This document shows, piece by piece, positions 23,184-30,995 of a stretch of 64,000 nucleotides of DNA. Within the stretch, counting starts at the first letter, position 1. Each line of letters starts with the position of its first letter. Origin of the DNA: Streptomyces cadmiisoli (GTDB taxonomy: Bacteria; Actinomycetota; Actinomycetes; Streptomycetales; Streptomycetaceae); contig NZ_CP030074.1 in the NCBI RefSeq assembly GCF_003261055.1, positions 124,001 to 188,000 of the forward strand. Direction: 5' to 3'. A model generated the notes under the pieces. It saw only the letters and a list, made by a program, of their open reading frames with translations, had not been told where the DNA came from and did not search any database. Made by a program: the position numbers and the translations under genes.

Positions 23184-24383
23184 TCAGCGCAGGGCGCTCC
23201 TGCGCTGCCACGCGTCCCAGGACAGGTTCCACTCGCCGAAGCCGTTGTTCGGCGCGACCGTGCCCTTGGTGTCCTCGCCCTCGATCTCGAACGGGTCGCC
23301 GGGCCGCACCTGCCCGTAGAGCCATCGCGCGTCGGCGTCGCTCATCCCGATGCAGCCCGAACTGCGGTTGGCGTTGCCGAGATACCGGGCGTTCCACGGC
23401 GCGGCGTGCGCATACGTTCCGGACCAGGTCAGTCGCATCGACCAGTCGACCATCTTGTTGTAGGCGTCACCGAGGCCGACGGTCTCGGAGTTCATGTTGA
23501 TCGTGCCCTCCTTCGCCATCAGCACCGTGGTGCCCCGCCAGGAGCGTTTGTCGCCGCCGGGTGTGCCCCCGGAGACCGGGATCCGCCGGACGGTGCTGCC
23601 GTCGCGCACCAGCGTCAGCTCGTGTTCGTCGAGGTCGACCCGTACGACCTGGCGGTCGCCGATGGTGAAGTCGGTCGAGTAGTCGCGGACGAACCAGCCG
23701 CCGTCCGGCCCGGAATCGGTGCCGTTCAGCTCTGCCTTCAGGGTGACCCTGGTGCCGGGCTTCCAGTACGTCCTGGGCCGCCAGTCCACCCGGTCCTTGC
23801 CCGACCAGTCGCGCATCCAGCCCCAGGAGCCCTCGGTGCCGTTCGACGTGGTGACCTCGAGCTGCTTCTCCACCTCGGCACGGTTCTCGACGGGGTGGTC
23901 GAAGACGAGCGAGATCGGCTGGGCGATTCCGACGGTGGTGCCGGTGCCGGGCCGCCAGTCCACCTTGTTGACCTTGTCGGCCTCCGCCGTGGTGAAGGAG
24001 GCCCGCCTCGTGCCGGCGGTGCCGCCCTTGCTCCGGGTCGCGGCCGTGACCCGATAGGCCGCGCCGGGCACCGTTTTGCGGTTCGAGATCCAGGACGTGC
24101 GGTCGGCCGAGAACCGGCCGTCGAGTCTGCCTCCTTCGGCGTCGGTGACCGTGACCGAGGTGAGGCTGCCCCGCTCGGCGGTGACCTCGACCGGTTCGCC
24201 GGCCGTGACCCGCCGTCCCTCCGGGGCCACGGACACGACGGCGGGCCGGTCGTCCGCCACCCCGCCGTCGGCCGGTGGGGGAGTGGTGCCGCCGGAGCAG
24301 GCGGCGAGCGGTGCCAGCAGGGCGGCGGCGCCGGCAGCCCGCAGGCCCGAGCGGGCAAGGGCAGGTACACGTATGCGCTGCAA
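23184..24383 (-). CDS. Lipoprotein L,D-transpeptidase (YkuD) with Ig-like domains
   Basis: 399 residues. A signal peptide with lipobox LAAC (Cys29) is followed by two Ig-like domains (about 45-250; the second has GIAQPISLVFDHPVENRAEV) and a YkuD catalytic domain with YAHAAPWNARYLGNANRS and the nucleophile motif SSGCIGMSDADA. These enzymes make 3-3 cross-links in peptidoglycan outside the membrane. The TTG at 24383 is chosen because GGAGG lies 6 nt upstream. It diverges from the FemX-MurJ operon over a 215-bp shared promoter region, which suggests common control of envelope genes. Confidence 0.9.
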   Translation of the reverse strand: MQRIRVPALARSGLRAAGAAALLAPLAACSGGTTPPPADGGVADDRPAVVSVAPEGRRVTAGEPVEVTAERGSLTSVTVTDAEGGRLDGRFSADRTSWISNRKTVPGAAYRVTAATRSKGGTAGTRRASFTTAEADKVNKVDWRPGTGTTVGIAQPISLVFDHPVENRAEVEKQLEVTTSNGTEGSWGWMRDWSGKDRVDWRPRTYWKPGTRVTLKAELNGTDSGPDGGWFVRDYSTDFTIGDRQVVRVDLDEHELTLVRDGSTVRRIPVSGGTPGGDKRSWRGTTVLMAKEGTINMNSETVGLGDAYNKMVDWSMRLTWSGTYAHAAPWNARYLGNANRSSGCIGMSDADARWLYGQVRPGDPFEIEGEDTKGTVAPNNGFGEWNLSWDAWQRRSALR

Positions 24384-24598
24384 CAGGACCTCCGTGGGTG
24401 GGACAGCGGCCCGGACAGGGCGGCTGCCGTGACCCTAGAGTCGGAAAATCCCAGGTGAGCGCCGCGACGGCGATGTGACAGCGACTGGTGGGAAACGGTC
24501 ATGGTCCGGTCACATACGCCGCGCGGCCCGGTCACAGGCGGCTGTGAGCATCTCGGCACCCCCGCGACAGGACGGGGAGGAACAGAGAGGCCCACACC

Positions 24599-25795
24599 GT
24601 GTCAGCGCTGCTCGTGCCGCCCGGCCGCGGTCACCCGGCCCGGAATCCGGATGTCCGGCTGACGTCCCTCCCCGCCGGGACCTACCGCGCGTTCCTCGCC
24701 TCCCCCGCCGGCACCGCGCTCGGTGCCGGATTCCTACAGTGCCCGTCCTGGGCGGCCGTCAAGGAGGGCTGGCGGGCCCTGCTGCTCGGCTGGGGACCGG
24801 ACCCGGAAGCCGGTGGGCTGAACGGCGTCGCACTGGTCCTGCTCCGCCAGTTCCCCGGCACGCGCAAGTACTTCGCCTACCTCCCGGAGGGGCCCGTCGT
24901 CGACTGGGCGGACCCGGACCTCGACGGCTGGCTCACGCCGCTGCTGGAGCGTCTGCGCGCCGAGGGCGCCTTCGCGGTGCGCATCGGCCCGACCCCGCCG
25001 TACCGGCGCTGGGACGCGGCCCTCCTGAAGTCCCGCACCGGCCCCGGCCGGAGTCTGGGTGACGTCCTCGCCGCCGAGGTCGACCCGCTGGGCACGGCGG
25101 TCGCCGAACGGCTGCGCGCCCGCGGCTGGCACCGGTGCGGCGGCGACGGCCCCGGCCAGGACGGCGACGCCCAGCCGCGCCATGTCTTCCGCATACCGCT
25201 CACCGGACGCGACAGGGACGACCTGTGGGCCGGACTCAACCAGGAGTGGCGGCGCAATGTCCGCCGCGCCGGGAAGGAAGGCGTGGAGGTGGTGCTGGGC
25301 AGCGCCGCCGACCTGCCCGAGTTCCACCGGCTGCTGCGGATCACCGAGGAGCGCGACGGCTTCCGGCTCGGGCGGTCGCAGGCGTACTACGAGCGCCAGT
25401 ACGCGGCCCTCAACGCCGAGGAGCCGGGCCGGATGAAGCTGTATCTCGCCCGTCACCACGGTGAGGTCCTCGCCGCCCACACGATGATCACGGTGGGCCG
25501 ACGGGTCTGGTACCAGACGGGCGCCTCCGCCGACCACCGCCGTGAGGTGCGGCCCTCCAACGCCCTGCAGTGGCGGATGCTGCTGGACGCCCACGCGCTC
25601 GGGGCCGACGAGTACGACATGCGCGGGGTACCCTCCACACTCGACCCCGACGAACGTGCGTACGGACTGCTGCGGTGGAAGCTCGGCACCGGCGGACAGG
25701 TCGTCGAGACGCTGGGGGAGTGGGAGAGACCCTTGGGTGGCACCGCCAATCACACGCTGTACCGCGCCTTCCAGGCGTATCTGGCCCGCCGATGA
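24599..25795 (+). CDS. FemX/FemAB-type peptidoglycan aminoacyltransferase
   Basis: 398 residues with two GNAT-like halves as in the Fem family. Landmarks are LLRQFPGTRKYFAYLPEGPV near residue 85, FRIPLTGRDRDDLWAGLNQE then RRNVRRAGKEGVEVV near 210, FHRLLRITEERDGF, and YDMRGVPSTLDPDE near 340. Fem enzymes use aminoacyl-tRNA to add bridge residues to lipid II on the inner membrane face. The GTG at 24599 starts the operon; the stop overlaps the flippase gene (ATGA). A Fem-type gene (VanK) is needed for glycopeptide resistance in S. coelicolor, which makes an envelope-modification role likely here. Confidence 0.85.
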   Translation: MSALLVPPGRGHPARNPDVRLTSLPAGTYRAFLASPAGTALGAGFLQCPSWAAVKEGWRALLLGWGPDPEAGGLNGVALVLLRQFPGTRKYFAYLPEGPVVDWADPDLDGWLTPLLERLRAEGAFAVRIGPTPPYRRWDAALLKSRTGPGRSLGDVLAAEVDPLGTAVAERLRARGWHRCGGDGPGQDGDAQPRHVFRIPLTGRDRDDLWAGLNQEWRRNVRRAGKEGVEVVLGSAADLPEFHRLLRITEERDGFRLGRSQAYYERQYAALNAEEPGRMKLYLARHHGEVLAAHTMITVGRRVWYQTGASADHRREVRPSNALQWRMLLDAHALGADEYDMRGVPSTLDPDERAYGLLRWKLGTGGQVVETLGEWERPLGGTANHTLYRAFQAYLARR

Positions 25796-27447
25796 CGACG
25801 GTGACACCGGGCGCGGGACGTGCCGTGCCCGATCCGCGGGCCGAGGCCGCGGACACCGAAGGGACGGCTGAGCCGCCGTCGGCGCTGCGCAGCAGCGCGG
25901 TCATGGCCGCCGGGTCGCTGGTGTCCCGCGTCACCGGGTTCGCCCGGTCCGCCGTGGTCGCCGCGGCACTCGGTATCGGCCTGACCGCCGACGGCTACGC
26001 GGTCGGCAACTCCCTGCCCACGATCGTCTACGTCCTGCTCCTCGGCGGCGCGCTCAACGCCGTCTTCGTGCCCGAACTGGTCAAGGCCGCCAAGGAACAC
26101 GACGACGGCGGCGCGGCGTACACGGACCGGCTGCTCACCGTCTGCGTCGTCGCCCTGCTCGCCCTCACCGCAGGCGCCGTGTGGGCGGCACCCGTGATCG
26201 TCGACGCGTACACCGACTACAGCGGCGACCAGGCCGCCATGACGGTCGCGTTCGCCCGCTTCTGCCTGCCGCAGATCTTCTTCCTCGGGCTGTTCACGCT
26301 GCTCGGCCAAGTGCTCAACGCGCGTGGCCGGTTCGGCGCGATGATGTGGACCCCCGTCCTCAACAACGTCGTGGTCATCGCCGTCTTCGGCCTGTTCCTC
26401 GCCCTGGGCGCCGGGGATCCGCTCACCGCCGGGGAGACCGCGCTGCTCGGCTGGGGCACCACCGCCGGTATCGCCGTCCAGGCGCTGGCCCTCGTCCCCG
26501 TCCTGCGCGCGGTGCGCTTCCGCTGGCGGCCCCGCTTCGACTGGCGCGGCAGCGGACTGACCCGCCCGCTGCGTTCGGCGGGCTGGCTGGTGCTGCTGGT
26601 CCTCGCCAACCAGGCGGCCTACTGGGTCACCACCCGGCTCGCCACGACCGCGGGCCTGGCGGGCGGTCCCGGATTCAGCGCGTACAACAACGCCTACCTC
26701 CTGTGGGTCGTCCCGCACGGCATCATCACGGTCTCCCTGGTCACCGCGCTGATGCCACGGATGAGCGCGGCCGCCGCCGACGAGGACACCGCGGCCGTCC
26801 GGCGCGACGTCTCCGCCGCGCTGCGCAACAGTGCCGCCGCCGTCGTACCTGCCGCCTGCATGCTGTTCGCCCTCGCCCAGCCGCTGATGTCCGTCGTCTT
26901 CGGCTACGGCAGGACCGGCGCCGCGGACACGGCGGCCATGGCCGGGATCCTGATGGCCTTCGCGCCGGGACTCGTCGCCCTGTCCGGCCAGTACGTGCTC
27001 TCGCGCGCCTTCTACGCGCTGTTCGACACCCGCACCCCCTTCCTGCTCAACCTGGTGGTCGTCTGCCTGAACGCGGGTCTGTCCGTGGCCGCCTGCATGC
27101 TGCTGCCGAACCGGTGGGCCGTGACCGGCATGGCGGCGGCGTACTCCCTGGCCCTGTGGGCGGGTTGGGCGGTGACCGGCCGGGTGCTGGGGCGGCGGCT
27201 GGCCGTGGCCCGGCCGCTGCGGTCGTCCGCGGCCGGCGCCCATGTACGGCTGCTGCTCGCCGCGCTGCCGGCCACCGCACTCGGTCAGCTGGCCGCCCGC
27301 GGCGCCGCTCCGGCCGGGGCCGTCGCCGCGCTGGCCGCCGGAGCGGCCGTCATCGTGCTCACCTTCGCCCTGCTCGCCCGCCCGCTGCGGCTCACCGAAG
27401 TCCAGGCCCTGCTCACCGGCGCCCGCCGGCGACTGGCCCGGAGCTGA
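25792..27447 (+). CDS. murJ: MurJ/MviN-family lipid II flippase paralogue
   Basis: 551 residues with about 14 membrane helices. Family features are SLVSRVTGFARSAVVAAALG near residue 45, ADGYAVGNSLPTIVYVLLLG, ALNAVFVPEL, LGQVLNARGRFGAMMWTPVL, LMPRMSAAAAD and SRAFYALFDTRTPF. MurJ moves lipid II to the outer face of the membrane. It has no large C-terminal kinase-like domain as in the essential mycobacterial MurJ, so it is probably a second, specialised copy. The ATG at 25792 overlaps the FemX stop, so lipid II modification and export are coupled genetically. Confidence 0.85.
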   Translation: MTTVTPGAGRAVPDPRAEAADTEGTAEPPSALRSSAVMAAGSLVSRVTGFARSAVVAAALGIGLTADGYAVGNSLPTIVYVLLLGGALNAVFVPELVKAAKEHDDGGAAYTDRLLTVCVVALLALTAGAVWAAPVIVDAYTDYSGDQAAMTVAFARFCLPQIFFLGLFTLLGQVLNARGRFGAMMWTPVLNNVVVIAVFGLFLALGAGDPLTAGETALLGWGTTAGIAVQALALVPVLRAVRFRWRPRFDWRGSGLTRPLRSAGWLVLLVLANQAAYWVTTRLATTAGLAGGPGFSAYNNAYLLWVVPHGIITVSLVTALMPRMSAAAADEDTAAVRRDVSAALRNSAAAVVPAACMLFALAQPLMSVVFGYGRTGAADTAAMAGILMAFAPGLVALSGQYVLSRAFYALFDTRTPFLLNLVVVCLNAGLSVAACMLLPNRWAVTGMAAAYSLALWAGWAVTGRVLGRRLAVARPLRSSAAGAHVRLLLAALPATALGQLAARGAAPAGAVAALAAGAAVIVLTFALLARPLRLTEVQALLTGARRRLARS

Positions 27448-27469
27448 CCCCGACCGAGGGAGGTACCTG

Positions 27470-28153
27470 ATGCCCCGAGTGCTCCTGGTGGAGGACGACC
27501 CGTCCGTACGCGAAGGGGTCGAGCTCGGCCTGCGCCGCCGCGGCCACGACGTGCGCTCCGCCGCGACGGGGGAGGCCGGACTCGTCGCGCTGCGCGAGTT
27601 CCACCCCGATCTGCTCCTGCTGGACCTGATGCTGCCCGGGATGAACGGCGTCCAGGTCTGCCGGCAGGTGCGGGAGAACAGCCAGCTCCCGATCATCATG
27701 CTCACGGCCCGCGGCGACGACTTCGACGTGGTGGTGGGACTGGAGGCCGGGGCCGACGACTACATCGTCAAGCCGGCCCGTACCGAGGTGATCGAGGCCC
27801 GGATCCGCGCTGTGCTGCGCCGTATCGACGACCCCGGCCAGGGCCGCCCGGCCGTCGAGGTGCACGGCGACCTCGCCATCGACCGGGCGGGACTGACGGT
27901 GACCAGGTCCGGGCACCGCCTGGCGCTCGCGCCCTCCGAACTGAAACTGCTGCTGCACCTGTCCGCCGCCCCCGAGCAGGTGTTCAGCAGACAACAACTG
28001 CTGGAGCACGTGTGGGAGCACAGCTTCCACGCCGACGCGCGGCTGGTCGACGCGTGCGTCAGACGGCTCCGCACCAAGATCGAGGACGAGTCGCAGCCGC
28101 CGCGCTACATCCAGACCCTGCGGGGTTTCGGCTACCGCTTCGGACCGCTGTGA
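27470..28153 (+). CDS. Response regulator, OmpR/PhoB family
   Basis: 227 residues. The receiver has LVEDD (7-11), phosphoacceptor Asp52 in LLLLDLMLPGMNG, Thr in MLTARGDD and Lys in YIVKPAR. The C-terminal winged helix includes LAPSELKLLLHLSAAPEQVF, DACVRRLRTKIED and TLRGFGYRFGP. The ATG at 27470 follows GAGGGAGGTACCTG. It is fourth-from-last in the envelope operon and coupled to its kinase by GTGA. It probably controls this operon and/or the divergent transpeptidase gene. Confidence 0.9.
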   Translation: MPRVLLVEDDPSVREGVELGLRRRGHDVRSAATGEAGLVALREFHPDLLLLDLMLPGMNGVQVCRQVRENSQLPIIMLTARGDDFDVVVGLEAGADDYIVKPARTEVIEARIRAVLRRIDDPGQGRPAVEVHGDLAIDRAGLTVTRSGHRLALAPSELKLLLHLSAAPEQVFSRQQLLEHVWEHSFHADARLVDACVRRLRTKIEDESQPPRYIQTLRGFGYRFGPL

Positions 28154-29727
28154 TCACCCTGTCCCGTTCCGAGGCCGGCCCCGCGCACGGCGCCCGCACG
28201 GCCGACGGCTCCCCGGCGGGCGACGACCCCGCACCGGCCGTGCGCCGCGCGAGCCTCGGGCGGGCGCTGCGCCGGGCCCGGACCCTGACGTTCGGGCTGC
28301 GTACCCGGCTCGTGCTGGCGTTTCTGCTGATCGCCGCCGTCACCGCCGTCACCACCGCCGCGCTGACCTACCGCGAGGCCCGCAACGCCCTGCTCAAGAC
28401 GACCCAGGACACAGCCGTCTCGTCGTTCCGCGACCAGGTCCAGCAGACCGCCTTCTCGCTGCCCGTGGAGGCCGTCACCCTCCAGGAGCGGTTGCGCGAG
28501 ATCGCCGCCAAGGGCAAGCCGCGCCCCTGGGTGGTCTTCGCGGAGTACGGCGCGGTGCGGGCCTCGTCGGGCGCGAACCCCGTCTCCACCGTGATCACCC
28601 CCGAACTGCGCCGCGCCGCCGGCGCCGACCCCCACGGCACCTTCCAGCGGGTCGTCAAGGACGGCGAGCCCTATCTGACGATCGCCATGCCCACCGTCTT
28701 CGCGGCAGGCCCGGACACGGTGCTGCCCACCCGGCTCGTGGTCTACGCCGTCATGCCGATGACCGACGAGCAGACCAACGTCGACGCGCTCCTCGTCGCG
28801 GCCCGCAACGGCGCCCTGCCCGGCCTCGCCATCGCCCTCGTCCCCGCGCTGCTCACCGCCCGCAGTGTCCTGCGCCCGGTGCGCGAGCTGCGGCGGGCCG
28901 CCCGCAGCATGGGCAGCGGCCGGCTCGACACCCGCATCCGGCCGCAGGGAAACGACGAACTCGCCGAACTCGCCCACACCTTCAACGACTCCGCGAGCGA
29001 ACTCGAGCACACCGTGCGCGAGTTGCGCCAGGCCGAGGCCCGGGCCCGCCGTTTCGCCGCCGACGTCTCCCACGAACTGCGCACCCCGCTGGCCGGGATG
29101 CTGGCGGTCACGGAAGTCCTCGACGAGAGCGCGGAACAGCTCGATCCCGACACCGCGCGGGCGGTACGGCTGGTCAGCACCGAGACCGGCAAGCTCGCCG
29201 TGCTCGTCGAGGACCTCATGGAGATCTCCCGCTTCGACGCGCGCGCGGCCGAGCTGAACACCGACGAGGTCGATCCGGCGGAGGCCGTCCGCAAGACCCT
29301 TCAGGCCCGGCACTGGACCGACGACCGGTTCCGCACCGAACTGCCCGAGGGCCTACGGGCGCTGCTCGATCCGCGTCGCTTCGACATCGTGATCGCCAAT
29401 CTCGTCGGCAACGCGCTGCACCACGGCGGGGCGCCCGTCACCGTACGGCAGCGCACCGGCGTGCGCTCCGACGGCAGCCCCGTGCTGATCACCGAGGTCG
29501 CCGACAGCGGCCCCGGCATCAGCCCCGAGGCCCTGCCGCACATCTTCGACCGCTTCTTCAAGGCGGACGCCGCCCGCACCCGTTCCGCGGGCAGCGGCCT
29601 CGGGCTGGCGATCACACTGGAGAACGTACGGCTGCACGGCGGGACGATCCACGCGGGGAACCTGCCCGGTGGCGGTGCCCTCTTCACCGTCGAACTGCCG
29701 CTGCACACGGAAGGCCACGTCGGATGA
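28150..29727 (+). CDS. Sensor histidine kinase, HisKA type
   Basis: 525 residues. A 45-residue cytoplasmic lead, TM1 at about 52-73, an extracellular sensor of about 140 residues, TM2 at about 215-238, a HAMP-like linker (RPVRELRRAARSMGSGRLDT), H-box FAADVSHELRTPLAGM with His308, N-box IVIANLVGNALHHGG and G-boxes VADSGPGIS, FDRFFKAD and GSGLGLAIT. The extracellular loop probably senses envelope state. The GTG at 28150 overlaps the regulator stop and the gene end overlaps the lipoprotein gene (ATGA). This arrangement, kinase plus lipoprotein, recalls CseB/CseC with CseA. Confidence 0.9.
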   Translation: MITLSRSEAGPAHGARTADGSPAGDDPAPAVRRASLGRALRRARTLTFGLRTRLVLAFLLIAAVTAVTTAALTYREARNALLKTTQDTAVSSFRDQVQQTAFSLPVEAVTLQERLREIAAKGKPRPWVVFAEYGAVRASSGANPVSTVITPELRRAAGADPHGTFQRVVKDGEPYLTIAMPTVFAAGPDTVLPTRLVVYAVMPMTDEQTNVDALLVAARNGALPGLAIALVPALLTARSVLRPVRELRRAARSMGSGRLDTRIRPQGNDELAELAHTFNDSASELEHTVRELRQAEARARRFAADVSHELRTPLAGMLAVTEVLDESAEQLDPDTARAVRLVSTETGKLAVLVEDLMEISRFDARAAELNTDEVDPAEAVRKTLQARHWTDDRFRTELPEGLRALLDPRRFDIVIANLVGNALHHGGAPVTVRQRTGVRSDGSPVLITEVADSGPGISPEALPHIFDRFFKADAARTRSAGSGLGLAITLENVRLHGGTIHAGNLPGGGALFTVELPLHTEGHVG

Positions 29728-30329
29728 GAGGCACGCGCGCGAGCTGCCGGCGCATCGCCGCCGCGCTGCCGGTCGCGCTGCTGCTCGCCGGGTGCGGTAT
29801 CCAGCGGACCGGTGTCGTGGAAGCGGGCGGTCCGGCCACGATCGAGATGCCACGGGACCGGCGTGCCGCGATGCTGCTCTTCTTCCGGTCCCCGGACGGC
29901 GGGCTGAGCCCGGTGTCGCGGCCCAACTTCCAGGGATCCGCGGCGGATCTCGCGCAGAACGAGGTTCCGCCCCGGTTCGCGGAGAAGGCGATCATGGCGC
30001 TGCTCGCCGGTCCCAAGGGTGCCGACGAGACCGCGGCCGGGCTCAGCACGTCACTGCCCCGTGCCACCGGCGGGGAGTCCGTGGGGGTCAAACCCGTGTC
30101 GGAAACCGAGGCTTTGGCCCGGGTGCCCGTCGCGCTGGACGAACTCGACGACACCGCACTGCGTCAGCTGATCTGCACGATCGCCTACGCCGTGGACGAC
30201 GACGGCCGCGCTCTGGTGCGGATGACGGGAACGTACGACTCCGCGGCGTCCGGCAGCTGCGATCTCGACGTCAAGGGCGGGACCGAGCGCGAAGCGGTCG
30301 GGACACGGCCGCCCACCACGACCGGGTAG
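29724..30329 (+). CDS. GerMN-domain lipoprotein
   Basis: 201 residues with a lipoprotein signal (lipobox LLAGC, Cys near residue 25). The mature part has a GerMN-like fold: MLLFFRSPDGGLSPVSR, IMALLAGPKGADETAAG, and LARVPVALDELDDTALRQLI. GerMN domains occur in LpqB, which modulates the MtrAB two-component system, so this lipoprotein may modulate the adjacent kinase at the outer membrane face. It is the last gene of the FemX operon and is translationally coupled to the kinase. Confidence 0.8.
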   Translation: MRGTRASCRRIAAALPVALLLAGCGIQRTGVVEAGGPATIEMPRDRRAAMLLFFRSPDGGLSPVSRPNFQGSAADLAQNEVPPRFAEKAIMALLAGPKGADETAAGLSTSLPRATGGESVGVKPVSETEALARVPVALDELDDTALRQLICTIAYAVDDDGRALVRMTGTYDSAASGSCDLDVKGGTEREAVGTRPPTTTG

Positions 30330-30360
30330 ACCACCGGTCCTGTGCCGGGCCCGGCCCGTT

Positions 30361-30768
30361 TCAGCCGGGCAGGCTGTCCACGGCGGGCTTGGCCGGAGCG
30401 GTCAGCGGGGCCGGGCCACGCTGTGACCGCGGGGTCTTCTCGCCGACCTTTCTGGGGCGGATGGTCCGCGGATCGACGGCCTCCCCGGGGGCGCCCTCCT
30501 GGTAGAGCCCGTCGGGCTGGTTGTCCCGGTCGTGCGGGAGGAGGAAGAACACGCGCCGCCGGTACAGTCCGCTGTCCGGGTCGGCCGGGGCCGAGTCGTC
30601 GAGCTCCGTGTATCCGACCATGCGGCCGTCACGGGCGTAGCGCGGCTTGTTCCGCCGGCGCGGCGTCTTGTCGAGGGCTTGGCGTACATAGTCGAGGCCG
30701 CCCACGTTCTCCAACCACACCACTTGCGCTTCGTGGGCGAGATCGCTGTCGCTCAGCAGCGAACTCAT
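30361..30768 (-). CDS. Conserved small protein of the replication cassette, module 2
   Basis: 135 residues, paralogue of the 22451-22852 product: MSSLLSDSDLAHEAQVVWLE, DYVRQALDKTP, YARDGRMVGYTELDD, RRRVFFLLPHDRDNQPDGLY and EAVDPRTIRP, with a different Pro/Arg-rich C-terminus. The ATG at 30768 is preceded on the minus strand by a GGAAGGGATCCCACCC stretch that can serve as ribosome site. Unlike module 1 it is 227 bp away from the helicase, not coupled. It converges on the GerMN gene. Function unknown; presence in both cassettes argues that it matters for replication. Confidence 0.75.
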   Translation of the reverse strand: MSSLLSDSDLAHEAQVVWLENVGGLDYVRQALDKTPRRRNKPRYARDGRMVGYTELDDSAPADPDSGLYRRRVFFLLPHDRDNQPDGLYQEGAPGEAVDPRTIRPRKVGEKTPRSQRGPAPLTAPAKPAVDSLPG

Positions 30769-30995
30769 GGGTGGGATCCCTTCCTGGTCCATCCGGCCGG
30801 GGGGCGGCCACAGTTCGTGTTCGTCAGAGGGCCCGACAAGGGGGACCTGGTACGACGCACGTCGCCGAAGCCCGCCGGACCTTGCCGTCCGGAGCCGGGC
30901 CCGGTGCCCCACATGATGCCATCGTATGAGGCACGGGCGAGAGCTGCGAGGGGTTCTGCCCCCCGTGCTCTCCGATCGCGATCATTCAGGGACAC

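Noticed and set aside
25750..27705. A 651-codon minus-strand frame across the MurJ gene
   Set aside because: A long open antisense frame is normal over GC-rich genes. The composition (Gln/Gly/Arg-rich) is not protein-like and MurJ helices on the plus strand are unmistakable.
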